Below are positions 1-8,145 of a stretch of DNA of 64,000 nucleotides, one piece after another. The notes under the pieces are model-generated. The model was not told the origin of the DNA, did not search any database, and saw only the letters and a program-made list of their open reading frames with translations. Origin of the DNA: Parachlamydiales bacterium (GTDB lineage Bacteria > Chlamydiota > Chlamydiia > Chlamydiales > Rhabdochlamydiaceae); assembly GCA_003153295.1 (NCBI GenBank), contig PLXY01000011.1, positions 275,820 through 339,819 on the forward strand, read 5' to 3'. The position numbers and the translations under genes are program-made. Positions within the stretch are counted from its first letter, which is position 1; each line of letters opens with the position of its first letter.

Positions 1-61
1 TTAAGCCCTAATAGCAAATTTCAGCCACACAAATCATCCGATCGGACTTTATAGACACCCT

Positions 62-1084
62 CTAACATTCGGCTTCTTCGGTCATCGGCTCGGGTGTTGA
101 AAAATCAGTTTCATGCCAAGGGTAATTCAAAATAAGCTCTCGGATCTCGGGAAGTGTTCTAGACTTATTCAGAGATTCCCGGAGCTTTCGTGTCCCTTGC
201 CCTTTTTTTAGATACCAGCATCCGATCCGTCTTAAGTCCATGGCGGCTTTACGTGGAGCATGATAGAGGCTGACGTACTCAAGATGCTGTAAAAGCGCAT
301 CCCGATAATCAACGGCCAGTCGAGGTTTTGGAGGCTGGCCTGAGAGATGGTTATAGACATCTTCGATAATCCAAGGCGCTCCAAAAGTTCCCCGCGACAA
401 GAGAACTGCATCGCAGCCGGTATGTAAGAACATCCTCTCCACGCTAGCCGCATCAAAAAGATCTCCATTGCCGATCACTAAAATATTTTTTGCCGCTTGT
501 TTGCAGTCGCGGATCCAGTCCCAATTCGCATGTCCTTTATATCCTTGCTCTCGTGTCCTGCCGTGAATCGCAATCGCTTTCGCGCCTGCTTTTTCAGCAA
601 TTTGGACAATCTCTGGGCCCACGATCGATTGTTCATCCCATCCCGCTCTGATCTTGATTGTCACAGGAATTTTAACAGCGGCAATGATATTGGAAAGAGT
701 TTCTCCAACTAAATTTAGGTTCTTCAGCATTCCTGAACCGCTGCCGTCTTTTGTCACCTTGTCGACAGGGCAACCGCAATTCAAATCGATGACATCGAAT
801 CCTAGGTCTTCTAAAATTTTAGCCGATTTACCTGCCAGCTGAGGCTTACTGCCGCAAAGCTGTGCTCCGATCGGATGCATCGAAGTTTCATAGTCGAGAA
901 GTCTATAGGTATGCGGGTCATGCCGGACCAGTGCGTCCATCTTGATCATCTCGCAATAGACAAGTCCCGGCTGAAATGCCGTGGTCATCCGGCGGAAAGG
1001 AAGATCGGAGCAGCCTGCAAGAGGGGCGCAAAAAATATTCGAGGGGAGTTCAAGAGATCCTAAATAGAACGGACGTTTTAACAT
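62..1084 (-). CDS. dusB: tRNA-dihydrouridine synthase (Dus/NifR3 family)
   Basis: This 340-residue protein should reduce specific uridines in the tRNA D-loop to dihydrouridine, using FMN and NAD(P)H in the cytoplasm. The amino end carries the Dus signature 'APLAGCSDLPFR', and near residue 100 lies 'LNCGCPVDKV', which holds the catalytic cysteine followed by the GSGSGML loop. 'IHGRTREQGYKG' and 'GNGDL' further on fit the FMN-binding TIM barrel. Length is normal for the family. The ATG at 1084 shares one base with the stop of the upstream yggT-like gene (TAATG junction), so the two are probably translated together. Family assignment is firm; the DusB subtype is inferred. Confidence 0.93.
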   Translation of the reverse strand: MLKRPFYLGSLELPSNIFCAPLAGCSDLPFRRMTTAFQPGLVYCEMIKMDALVRHDPHTYRLLDYETSMHPIGAQLCGSKPQLAGKSAKILEDLGFDVIDLNCGCPVDKVTKDGSGSGMLKNLNLVGETLSNIIAAVKIPVTIKIRAGWDEQSIVGPEIVQIAEKAGAKAIAIHGRTREQGYKGHANWDWIRDCKQAAKNILVIGNGDLFDAASVERMFLHTGCDAVLLSRGTFGAPWIIEDVYNHLSGQPPKPRLAVDYRDALLQHLEYVSLYHAPRKAAMDLRRIGCWYLKKGQGTRKLRESLNKSRTLPEIRELILNYPWHETDFSTPEPMTEEAEC

Positions 1085-1332
1085 TAATGGAATAGGCGGC
1101 TAACAAGTTTTTCCAGCATCTTGAGCGTCAAAAATGCCAGCATGGGACTGAGGTCCAGCCGACCGCCAATCGGAGGAATGATACGCCGGAACATATTGAG
1201 AAACGGATCGGTACATTTTGCCACCCATCGAAGCCAAGCTTGACGTTGGCAAGAAGGAAACCATGAGGCGATGATTCTAACGGCGATCATCAGGGTATAA
1301 ATAGAGAAAACATAACTGAATAACTGAAGCAT
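1084..1332 (-). CDS. YggT-family small membrane protein
   Basis: A small integral membrane protein of about 82 residues, resembling the YggT family of unknown function. It opens with a hydrophobic stretch, then 'RIIASWFP', a loop with 'DPFLNMFRRIIPPIGG' and 'LDLSPMLAFLTL', which are the landmarks of a YggT repeat. The ATG at 1332 is preferred over a TTG at 1350, because a TATAAT box lies exactly six bases before the ATG and the longer frame would place codons over it. There is no Shine-Dalgarno sequence, so the mRNA may be leaderless. It is followed directly by dusB. Confidence 0.75.
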   Translation of the reverse strand: MLQLFSYVFSIYTLMIAVRIIASWFPSCQRQAWLRWVAKCTDPFLNMFRRIIPPIGGRLDLSPMLAFLTLKMLEKLVSRLFH

Positions 1333-1338
1333 ATAGAG

Positions 1339-1344
1339 ATTATA
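1339..1344 (-). promoter_or_regulatory. Extended -10 element (TGG-TATAAT) for yggT-dusB
   Basis: On the minus strand the sequence reads TGTGGTATAAT, an extended -10 element. Six bases separate TATAAT from the ATG at 1332, which would place the transcription start on or next to the start codon. Confidence 0.5.
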
Positions 1345-1351
1345 CCACAAT

Positions 1352-1366
1352 TTGGATAAAATCCAA
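1352..1366. promoter_or_regulatory. Short inverted repeat between divergent genes
   Basis: TTGGAT-AAA-ATCCAA is a perfect 6-base inverted repeat in the 38 bases between the yggT start and the GspL-like start. It overlaps the likely -35 region of the leftward promoter and could be an operator. This is seen in the sequence only; no regulator is implied. Confidence 0.3.
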
Positions 1367-1370
1367 CCCC

Positions 1371-2603
1371 ATGAGAAGTCTTGGCATATTCATTGAGGGG
1401 AAAAGTGTAAAAATTGCTATCGTTTCACAAGTCAAAAATAATTTGACGGTAGAGCGGTTAGGCGAATTTGATGAAGTCCCGCTTGAACTACTCCAAGAAA
1501 AAAATTTACATATTGTGTCCGGCCTTTCTGCCGAAGATGTTGTCCGAAGAGAAGTTACGCTTAAACTGACAAGACAAGCAGCGGTTCTCAAAACGCTTCC
1601 TTTCCAATTGGAAAGCCTGCTTCCTTTTTCTCTAGAAGAAACCATCGTCCATCCTTTTTTCTATCTTCATAAAGAGAAAACGGATGTCGTGGCTTTTGCT
1701 ACGACACGTCTCGCTTTAAAAAAACACCTTGCCATCTTACAAGAAAAGAATGTAGATCCTGATCAAGTTTCTTGTATCCCCATCGCGCTAGCCCGCTGGG
1801 CTCACCTGATCTTCCCCACGCATTCTTTGCTCAGCTGGGTCCATCAAAAGATCGGGATTGCACTCGAAGGAGAAAAAATAATTTTTTCTCAATCGCTAGA
1901 CGATAATGACCGGCTAGAAACTTTTATTAAAAATAAATACGGACATCATTTTTCTATTCCGAAAGAAGTGCCTTCGTTTCAAAACTACACATCGGAGCAG
2001 CTCCGCTATTTTGCTATTCCTTTAGGTTTTGCATTAGATGGACTCCACCAGAGTCCCTGTCAATTTCGGCAAAAAGATTTCACCTCTGCAAAAACTGTGA
2101 AAAGAAATCGTCTTTTCACTTTAGGATCTTGGGCCGCTTGCTTGAGCTTGACCTTGCTTGTCGGTTCCATCGGAGGATGGATGGTTCATCGGAAGGGGAA
2201 AAATCTGCAGGAAAGGATCGCCGTTCATTTTTCTGGATCAGGCTCTCTGGAAGATCAACTCATCGGATGGCAAGCAAAATTATCTAAGGAAGGGCAAGAG
2301 TTTCCTGTGGTGCCGGATGTACCATCTGTCCGAGATGTTCTCGCCTGGATTGGAAGTCTTCAAGAACCGATTGAGATTGTTCATTTCCGTTATAACTTGA
2401 TCGAATATCCCAAAGCGGGAGAGAAAGAACAACCATATAAAGTCAAAGTGGATTTAGAATTTACAGCCCCCAATCCGGCTGTTGCTCACCGTTTTCAAGA
2501 AGCGATTGAAAAAGTTCCGACTCTTGTCGATAAAAAACAAAAGGTTGCATGGACCGCACAACAAAACTCTTACAAACTTTCCTTCGTCTTACGCAAAGCA
2601 TAA
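1371..2603 (+). CDS. GspL/PilM-like secretion-platform protein
   Basis: A 410-residue bitopic protein. A soluble amino-terminal part (about residues 1-245) with 'TLKLTRQAAVLKTLPFQLES' recalls the actin-like cytoplasmic domain of GspL/PilM. One membrane span follows at about 248-266 ('LGSWAACLSLTLLVGSIGG'), then a PilN-like periplasmic part. The next gene has the shape of GspM/PilO, so the pair may form the inner-membrane platform of a type II secretion or pilus-like machine. Chlamydiae keep a reduced Gsp system. No Shine-Dalgarno sequence precedes the ATG. Function rests on architecture and context; sequence similarity is weak by eye. Confidence 0.5.
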   Translation: MRSLGIFIEGKSVKIAIVSQVKNNLTVERLGEFDEVPLELLQEKNLHIVSGLSAEDVVRREVTLKLTRQAAVLKTLPFQLESLLPFSLEETIVHPFFYLHKEKTDVVAFATTRLALKKHLAILQEKNVDPDQVSCIPIALARWAHLIFPTHSLLSWVHQKIGIALEGEKIIFSQSLDDNDRLETFIKNKYGHHFSIPKEVPSFQNYTSEQLRYFAIPLGFALDGLHQSPCQFRQKDFTSAKTVKRNRLFTLGSWAACLSLTLLVGSIGGWMVHRKGKNLQERIAVHFSGSGSLEDQLIGWQAKLSKEGQEFPVVPDVPSVRDVLAWIGSLQEPIEIVHFRYNLIEYPKAGEKEQPYKVKVDLEFTAPNPAVAHRFQEAIEKVPTLVDKKQKVAWTAQQNSYKLSFVLRKA

Positions 2604-3175
2604 AGAAAAGCAATCCTTTGCTTTTACTTTGTTTGGGCTTGATCCCTCTTTGCCTGGTGCTTTGGCGGCTGGAAGAAAAAAATCTTGAGCTCCACGCATT
2701 GACAACTCAAATAGAGCGGCTCGAACAAAAATCCCTCTCATCAAATCATGCAAAAGCAACCCGAGACCATTTATGGGATCAAGCGAAAAAAAGCGACCCT
2801 CTGTATCTTCCTCATGTCCTTGAGTCTCTTCCACTCTTGACCCCAGAGCTTCTCCGCGTGCAAGCCCTTGCCCGTCAATATCCAGCCAATAGTTCACTTC
2901 AAGAAAGACTGTCGTTCTTGCAAGGAGATAAAAATCGCATCCGTTTCTCTCAACAGGCTGAGCGCAGAGGACCTTCTTTCCAAGAAACTGAATTTAAAAT
3001 GCAAAGTGCTGTTCAAATGAACGAAGACGATCTTAAAAATTTTCTTACATCTATTGAAGAGGGCAAAGACCGTCCGCTTCTATTTGTGAAGGACTTCGAG
3101 CTCAAAAGAGTCAAAGAAAAATCCGATGAAATGGTCTATAACCTACAAGCCGAGTTGATCAAGAGAATGCCATGA
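2549..3175 (+). CDS. PilO/GspM-like bitopic protein
   Basis: A 208-residue protein with a short basic amino end, one membrane span at about residues 24-40 ('LLLLCLGLIPLCLVLWRLEE') and a coiled-coil-prone stretch ('HALTTQIERLEQKSL'). A soluble carboxy-terminal domain follows. This plan matches GspM/PilO, which pair with GspL/PilM-N. It begins inside the preceding gene (55-base overlap), and its stop overlaps the following lipoprotein start as ATGA, so the three genes form one translational unit. No enzymatic motif is visible. Confidence 0.45.
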   Translation: MDRTTKLLQTFLRLTQSIKKSNPLLLLCLGLIPLCLVLWRLEEKNLELHALTTQIERLEQKSLSSNHAKATRDHLWDQAKKSDPLYLPHVLESLPLLTPELLRVQALARQYPANSSLQERLSFLQGDKNRIRFSQQAERRGPSFQETEFKMQSAVQMNEDDLKNFLTSIEEGKDRPLLFVKDFELKRVKEKSDEMVYNLQAELIKRMP

Positions 3176-4443
3176 AAAAAATTACCGCTTTATTTCTTAT
3201 TTTAATATTAACCGGATGCGCCTCTAAATCGTCTCAAAACTCCGATCTTTCCACCATTCAAATTTTAGACAGGAATGGATTTTCAGAAACGATCAGCGCC
3301 AAAGAAAGATTGGGCAAGTATGAAAGAACCGATTTCTTAACTCCCCAGCCTTATCAAAAAGTTGTCCGGATCTATGGGAAGTCCAGCAAAGGTAAAACAG
3401 GGTCTAAAGTCACGACTTACCATACCAATGGACAGCCTTGGCAGTACTTGGAAGTTGAAAACGGCCGGGCCCATGGAAAATTTATTGAATGGCATCCCAA
3501 TGGACAGATCAAGGTGGAAGGTCTAGTCATTGAAGGAACACCCGACTTAAGTGAAGTTGCTCAGCTGACGTGGTTCTTTGAAGGGTTATGCTTAGTGTAT
3601 GACGACCAGTCCCATCTGACAGCTAAAATCAACTACGAGAAAGGGCTTCTTGAGGGAACTTCTCTTTATTACTACTCTAATGGAACTTTATCGAAGGAAA
3701 TCCCTTATCACAAAGATCTAATCCATGGAGTTCTCCAAATTTTTGATCAGCAAGGCAACTTCCTGGAAAAAATCCAGTATGCAGAAGGAGAAAAAGATGG
3801 CCCAGCTGTGGGACATTGGACAACGGAGAAAATTAAATATACCGAAGAATGGCAAAAAGGGAATCTGCTAACCGCTGCCTATTATAATGCTCAAGGACAG
3901 AAAGTGGCCCAGGTTGAAAACGGCGCAGGGTTTCAAGCAGTCTTTGAAAATGAATCTCTAGCCTCGCTCATTGAATATCAAAAAGGCATCATCGAAGGTA
4001 AAGTTGAAAACTTTAATTCTAAAGGACAGCTTGTTTCTACTTACTCTATTCAAGAGGGTATGAAAGAAGGCGAGGAATTAGAATACTATCCTTCCAATGA
4101 CATAAAACCTTCTCCTAAGCTTTGCTTACGATGGAAAGAAGACTCTCTTCAAGGTCCTGTAAAAACTTGGTATGAAAATGGGGTTTTAGAAAGTCAGCGC
4201 GAGATGCATGACAATAAAAAGCATGGCCAATCCTATGCTTGGTATAAAGACGGTGGCCTCATGCTGATGGAAGAGTATGAAGAAGACCAGCTTGTCAAAG
4301 GATCTTATTTCAAAAAAGATGGCAAGAAGCCTGTCTCAAAAATAGAAAATGGCAAAGGAATCGCGACTCTATTCGATAAAGATGGCAGATTGATCAAAAA
4401 GATCAACTACGAAAAAGGCGCTCCCGAAAAAGAATCACTGTAA
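3172..4443 (+). CDS. MORN/YwqK-type repeat lipoprotein
   Basis: A 423-residue probable lipoprotein. The signal peptide ends in the lipobox 'LTGC' at about residues 13-16. The mature part is built from repeats of the pattern 'YHTNGQPW...NGRAHGKFIEWHPNGQIK', the MORN-2/YwqK type often labelled 'toxin-antitoxin YwqK family antitoxin', although no toxin partner is present. Later copies include 'YYSNGTLSKEIPYHKDLIHG' and 'WYENGVLESQREMHDNKKHG'. It is the last gene of the GspL/PilO-like operon and may be an envelope-attached partner. It converges on the next gene with a 9-base overlap. The exact role is unknown. Confidence 0.7.
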   Translation: MKKITALFLILILTGCASKSSQNSDLSTIQILDRNGFSETISAKERLGKYERTDFLTPQPYQKVVRIYGKSSKGKTGSKVTTYHTNGQPWQYLEVENGRAHGKFIEWHPNGQIKVEGLVIEGTPDLSEVAQLTWFFEGLCLVYDDQSHLTAKINYEKGLLEGTSLYYYSNGTLSKEIPYHKDLIHGVLQIFDQQGNFLEKIQYAEGEKDGPAVGHWTTEKIKYTEEWQKGNLLTAAYYNAQGQKVAQVENGAGFQAVFENESLASLIEYQKGIIEGKVENFNSKGQLVSTYSIQEGMKEGEELEYYPSNDIKPSPKLCLRWKEDSLQGPVKTWYENGVLESQREMHDNKKHGQSYAWYKDGGLMLMEEYEEDQLVKGSYFKKDGKKPVSKIENGKGIATLFDKDGRLIKKINYEKGAPEKESL

Positions 4444-4905
4444 CTCGCCGACGGGGGGTCCTGCTGCTTTCTCTGTCTGCTGCTGGATATTTTGTTCTGC
4501 AGAAGGATAAGCTGCCGGTGGCATTTCTTGCTGCTGTTGTTTTTTATTGTCTTTCGGCTTTTGACATGAACGAATTCCATCACCCCCAGAAGCTGTTACT
4601 ACAGACCCTGAAGAAACTTGTGTCCAAATCGAAAAGGGAGAATCTTCGCTCCCATTATTGCAAAACCAGATGACCGTATAAGGCGTTTGAGAGCCGTTAT
4701 AATATTGGATGCTTCCCGTTCCACCGTTATAATTCGTCCACATCATGGTCTGCTGAGGATTGATTTGCATGGTCCCGAGATCAGTTCCATCTGATGCGCG
4801 GATGGTCGCGCTTAATTTATATGAGGTGTCATTGATCAGTGTGACACCTCCAAAAACGGAAGAGCAAAAAAGTAAAAAGATCCCAAGCCTTGCAAATAGT
4901 TTCAT
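4435..4905 (-). CDS. Small exported protein of unknown function
   Basis: A 156-residue protein that I do not recognise. The ATG at 4905 is chosen because it opens a clean signal peptide ('MKLFARLGIFLLFCSSVFG'), has an AAGGG ribosome site just upstream and starts four bases after the oppA stop. A longer frame would run back into oppA. The mature part begins 'GVTLINDTSYKLSATI' and contains 'GTMQINPQQTMMWTNYNGG', which suggests a small beta-rich domain. The tail is rich in glutamine, proline and lysine and probably disordered. It probably shares a transcript with oppA. Confidence 0.65.
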   Translation of the reverse strand: MKLFARLGIFLLFCSSVFGGVTLINDTSYKLSATIRASDGTDLGTMQINPQQTMMWTNYNGGTGSIQYYNGSQTPYTVIWFCNNGSEDSPFSIWTQVSSGSVVTASGGDGIRSCQKPKDNKKQQQQEMPPAAYPSAEQNIQQQTEKAAGPPVGELQ

Positions 4906-4909
4906 ACCC

Positions 4910-6469
4910 TTACTGATCCACATACGCCCATTTGAAGTCAATACTTCCCAGTCCTGACAGAACAACCCCTTTCACTTTTTGATTTGCCAGATACAGCATT
5001 GTATAGTGAAAAAGTGGAATGATCGGCATTTCTTTCATCAAAATGGTTTCACACTCGTGAAACATTTTTTGTCTTTCCATGCCATCCGTCTCAGCAGAAG
5101 CCAGGTCTAGCAATTCACGGTACTGTGGATTTTCCCATGCGGTATTATTGGAACCGCCGGCCTTAAATTTGAAAACCTCTAGAAAGTTCATTCCGTCATT
5201 GAAATCCGCCGTCCAATTTCCCGAGGCAAGTTGAAAATTTTTCTTAGAAAGACGATCGAAGAACACTTTTCTTTCAACCGCTTGGAGCTCGACATCGACA
5301 TCAAGGGCTTTGCGCCATTGCTCTTTGACAGCTTGGGCAATCAAATGGTTTCTCTCTCCTGTTACATACATCAGTGAAATAGATGGCAGCTCTTTCCGCG
5401 TTAATCCCAAGATCTCCAAAGCCTGATCAAAATCTTGACGGGCTTGATTTACGTCCCCATCCGATAAATATTGATGATCACCTTTCAAAGACGGAGGAAG
5501 AAGCCCTGTCGCCGGAAGTTGGCCTCCTTGAGTAATATGCTCAACGATTTCTGATCGTTTGATCGCTTCAGCAAAAGCCTTTCTGACTAACGGATGTTCA
5601 AAAAGCTCCGATTCGACATTCGTTCTGAAAAAATAGGTTGCAAGAAACGGTTTTACATGGAGATTGCCGGTTTTTCTCAATTGTGCCAAAGAGCCGACAG
5701 GTAGAACAGAAAGGGGAGATCCGGCCCAGTCCAATTCCCCTTTTTCAAACATTTTTAATTCCGTATCTTCCGGAACCATGACCAAATCAATTTCTTTCAA
5801 TTTTACTTGAGATGCATCCCAATAGGTAGAGCTTTTAACCACCCGGAGCTGATCGTTATGCCTCCAGTCTTTTAAAATAAATGGACCGTTGCCAACTATT
5901 TTTTTAAGGTCGTTATTTTGATCGGCTTTTTGCGAGAACGGGAAATAAATCGGAAGCGCTGTAAGCTCTAAGAAATAAGGAGTCGGATTTTGCAGCTCGA
6001 CTTGGAGAGTTTTTTCATCTAAAGCTTTAATCCCGATTTGATCGAGTCCTACTTTTCCCTCTTTGGCAGCCTTCGCATTTTTAATCACATACAGCTGAAA
6101 GGCTTGGTCGGCCGGAAAATGAGGCTCTAAAATTTTCGTCCAAGCATAAATAAAATCTTGAGCCGTTACACGGTCTCCATTTGTCCAGGCTGCAGTCCTT
6201 AAACTGAATGTATATGTCTTTCCATCTGCTGAAATATCGACTTTGTCAGCCAGCGCAAGCTCAGCTTTTTCTGTAGAATTGATTCGCGTAAGCCCCTCAA
6301 AGAACATCCTAGCTAAAGTCATCGACTGAAGATCCCGCGCTTTGCGAGGATCGAGCGTTGCAGGTTCTGCACCGAGATTAATTTTTACAATGTTGTTTTG
6401 TTGAGCCGTGCAGCCAGCTAATAAAAGAACGAGTGCAAATGCTTGGATCCATTTATTCAGAATTTTCAT
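4910..6469 (-). CDS. oppA: Oligopeptide ABC transporter substrate-binding lipoprotein
   Basis: A 519-residue solute-binding protein (SBP family 5) that captures peptides for import. The signal peptide ends in the lipobox 'LLAGC' (residues 16-20). Family landmarks follow: 'NLGAEPATLDPRKARD' near residue 31, 'FSLRTAAWTNGDRVTAQDFIYAW', the 'VGNGPFILKDW' block and a carboxy-terminal 'LASGNWTADFNDGMNFLEVF'. No permease or ATPase genes are adjacent, so this is an orphan copy; chlamydiae typically have several oppA paralogues. Family assignment is secure, the ligand is unknown. Confidence 0.9.
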   Translation of the reverse strand: MKILNKWIQAFALVLLLAGCTAQQNNIVKINLGAEPATLDPRKARDLQSMTLARMFFEGLTRINSTEKAELALADKVDISADGKTYTFSLRTAAWTNGDRVTAQDFIYAWTKILEPHFPADQAFQLYVIKNAKAAKEGKVGLDQIGIKALDEKTLQVELQNPTPYFLELTALPIYFPFSQKADQNNDLKKIVGNGPFILKDWRHNDQLRVVKSSTYWDASQVKLKEIDLVMVPEDTELKMFEKGELDWAGSPLSVLPVGSLAQLRKTGNLHVKPFLATYFFRTNVESELFEHPLVRKAFAEAIKRSEIVEHITQGGQLPATGLLPPSLKGDHQYLSDGDVNQARQDFDQALEILGLTRKELPSISLMYVTGERNHLIAQAVKEQWRKALDVDVELQAVERKVFFDRLSKKNFQLASGNWTADFNDGMNFLEVFKFKAGGSNNTAWENPQYRELLDLASAETDGMERQKMFHECETILMKEMPIIPLFHYTMLYLANQKVKGVVLSGLGSIDFKWAYVDQ

Positions 6470-6622
6470 GTGAGACCTCTTTGACTGAAACTTTAAGAAG
6501 AATAGAGCGTAAATGTCAACGACAACTGCTTTTTTCTCATTTGAGATTTTTCGATTGCAAACGAACAGCTAGAGAATTAAACTTTTCCCTTTTTCTTCAA
6601 CCCCCAACTCTTAGGAGTAAAT

Positions 6623-7303
6623 ATGGCTATCACAGCTGTTTCCGATATCGACACCGCTGTTCTCGATTTTTATCAAAAAAATACGCCTGTCACTATTGAA
6701 ACTAAGGATCTCATTTTACGCCCTGTTCAGGAGAGCGATTTGGGTTTCTTCCAAACTGTGTATACAGATCCAGTCACCATGAAACTATTTATGGATCATG
6801 AGAAGCGATTGGAGAACTCACCAGCCACATGGCAGGAAGAGCAAATGAAATCTGCGGCTGGCCGCGTAAAAACTTTTGTCGAACGATGGACAACAAAAAA
6901 TCCTTTTAGCGGTTTTATCATATGTAAGAAGGTGGAAAAAGATCACGTCCCGATCGGTTTTATTGTTCCAGGTTTGGGAGATAATAAAGGCCAAGTGGAA
7001 ATGGCTTTTGTTATCTTGAATGCCGAACAGCGTAAAGGATTTGGAACTCAAGCCGTGCATGCCATCGTTCACAAATATTTACCGTCATTAATCGCAAATC
7101 ATGACAAACTTTATGGATCCCCTCTATTAGTTGAAGATAACCCTATCAAGGAAGTGGTAGCCACAGCTCGAGTAGATAATCCTGCTTCCATTTGCGTCAT
7201 GGAAAAAGCTGGAATGAAAAAAATAGGCGAAAATTTTAATAAATGGGGTCAACTTCGTGGTATCTATGGTTATACTTATGAAAACCTACCGATAAAAATC
7301 TAA
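6623..7303 (+). CDS. GNAT-family N-acetyltransferase
   Basis: A 226-residue protein of the RimJ/RimL-like GNAT group, which moves acetyl from acetyl-CoA to an amine. 'IETKDLILRPVQESDLGFF' opens the fold after about 24 extra residues. 'FVILNAEQRKGFGTQAV' matches the acetyl-CoA loop (R/Q-x-x-G-x-G/A), and 'ARVDNPASICVMEKAGMKKIG' is the typical final helix. The ATG at 6623 follows a good ribosome site (AGGAG, seven bases). It stands alone and is closed by a strong inverted repeat. The substrate cannot be told from sequence. Confidence 0.85.
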   Translation: MAITAVSDIDTAVLDFYQKNTPVTIETKDLILRPVQESDLGFFQTVYTDPVTMKLFMDHEKRLENSPATWQEEQMKSAAGRVKTFVERWTTKNPFSGFIICKKVEKDHVPIGFIVPGLGDNKGQVEMAFVILNAEQRKGFGTQAVHAIVHKYLPSLIANHDKLYGSPLLVEDNPIKEVVATARVDNPASICVMEKAGMKKIGENFNKWGQLRGIYGYTYENLPIKI

Positions 7304-7313
7304 AGATATTTCC

Positions 7314-7340
7314 AGTAGTCTCATCTAGAATGAGACTACT
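7314..7340 (+). terminator. 11-base perfect stem-loop after the GNAT gene
   Basis: AGTAGTCTCAT, loop CTAGA, ATGAGACTACT is a perfect 11-base stem, 11 bases past the stop codon. A run of six T follows about 12 bases later, so it is a probable though not textbook terminator. Its right arm contains an ATG in frame with the next gene, which argues against that ATG as the real start. Confidence 0.55.
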
Positions 7341-7359
7341 CTCTTATCCTATTTTTTCG

Positions 7360-7365
7360 TATAAT
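7360..7365 (+). promoter_or_regulatory. TATAAT box at leaderless distance from the NlpC/P60 start
   Basis: A consensus TATAAT sits exactly six bases before the ATG at 7372, so transcription would start at or next to the A of the ATG. No clear -35 box is seen. The geometry is the same as at the yggT start. Confidence 0.45.
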
Positions 7366-7371
7366 GTGATC

Positions 7372-8145
7372 ATGTTTACTATAGCCACTGCAACGTATGT
7401 TGCTAAATTTCCTACACCGATTTTCAATACACAGCAAATCTCTTTTCATACACTTCCCTTGAAAAAAGATAATCAAGGCCGTCTCATGGAAATGGAAAGT
7501 ATTGCTTTTCCAGGGACAAAGTTTAAATGCTTCCAAGTTTTTAACAACTTACTTCAAGTTGAAACAAATGAATATCCCTCTTCTAGCCCACTCTATGTCG
7601 ACAGTAGATTTTTACAAGAAACTTCCACTGAAACTCTCGAGAGAATAATAACCCTTCCCTCCAGTCAAGAAATCTTAAGCTGGATGGAGGCTCGAGTAGG
7701 TCTCCGTTATTTTTGGGGAGGCAACTGGGATATCGGGATCCCTCAACTTCTTGAATTCTATCCTGTTCTCAAAAATACCTCATCGGAAGATCAAGACGAT
7801 GCGATCTGCCGAGGTGTAGACTGTTCCGGCCTCTTATATCAAGCGACTAATGGTTACACCCCTCGCAATACCTCCGGATTAGCTTCCTTTGGCCAAGAAC
7901 TCCCTATCCAACATCTTCCACTAGAAGAAATTCGAGCGCAGCTTAAACCTCTAGATCTTCTCGTTTGGAAAGGCCACGTCGTTTTCGTTAGATCTGCTAC
8001 CACTCTTATCGAGTCCCGTATCGAAGGAGGAGTCAGAATTTCTGATTTTGATCAACGCTATCCTGAAATTTTAGATTTAATGAAGAAAGAAAATAAAACA
8101 CTTTATATCCGACGATGGCACCCCGACTCCTTACACCAGAACTAA
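7372..8145 (+). CDS. NlpC/P60-family peptidoglycan endopeptidase
   Basis: A 257-residue putative cysteine endopeptidase acting on cell-wall peptides. The amino half looks like an SH3b-type binding region. The carboxy half holds the NlpC/P60 landmarks: 'RYFWGGNWD', the catalytic cysteine in 'RGVDCSGLL' (about residue 151) and the histidine in 'DLLVWKGHVVFV', with a polar residue shortly after. The start at 7372 avoids the upstream hairpin. No signal peptide is evident, so its export route is unclear. The gene overlaps the next hydrolase gene by 31 bases, which suggests joint action on the thin chlamydial peptidoglycan. Confidence 0.8.
   Translation: MFTIATATYVAKFPTPIFNTQQISFHTLPLKKDNQGRLMEMESIAFPGTKFKCFQVFNNLLQVETNEYPSSSPLYVDSRFLQETSTETLERIITLPSSQEILSWMEARVGLRYFWGGNWDIGIPQLLEFYPVLKNTSSEDQDDAICRGVDCSGLLYQATNGYTPRNTSGLASFGQELPIQHLPLEEIRAQLKPLDLLVWKGHVVFVRSATTLIESRIEGGVRISDFDQRYPEILDLMKKENKTLYIRRWHPDSLHQN

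Noticed and set aside
1-61. Possible gene end at the left edge
   Set aside because: Only a nine-codon frame is open on the minus strand; nothing can be supported.
3172-4443. Antitoxin role implied by the YwqK family name
   Set aside because: No toxin gene is adjacent; the protein is an exported MORN-repeat lipoprotein in a secretion-like operon.
7330-7371. Upstream ATG for the NlpC/P60 gene
   Set aside because: It lies in the right arm of the 11-base terminator-like stem and upstream of the TATAAT box.
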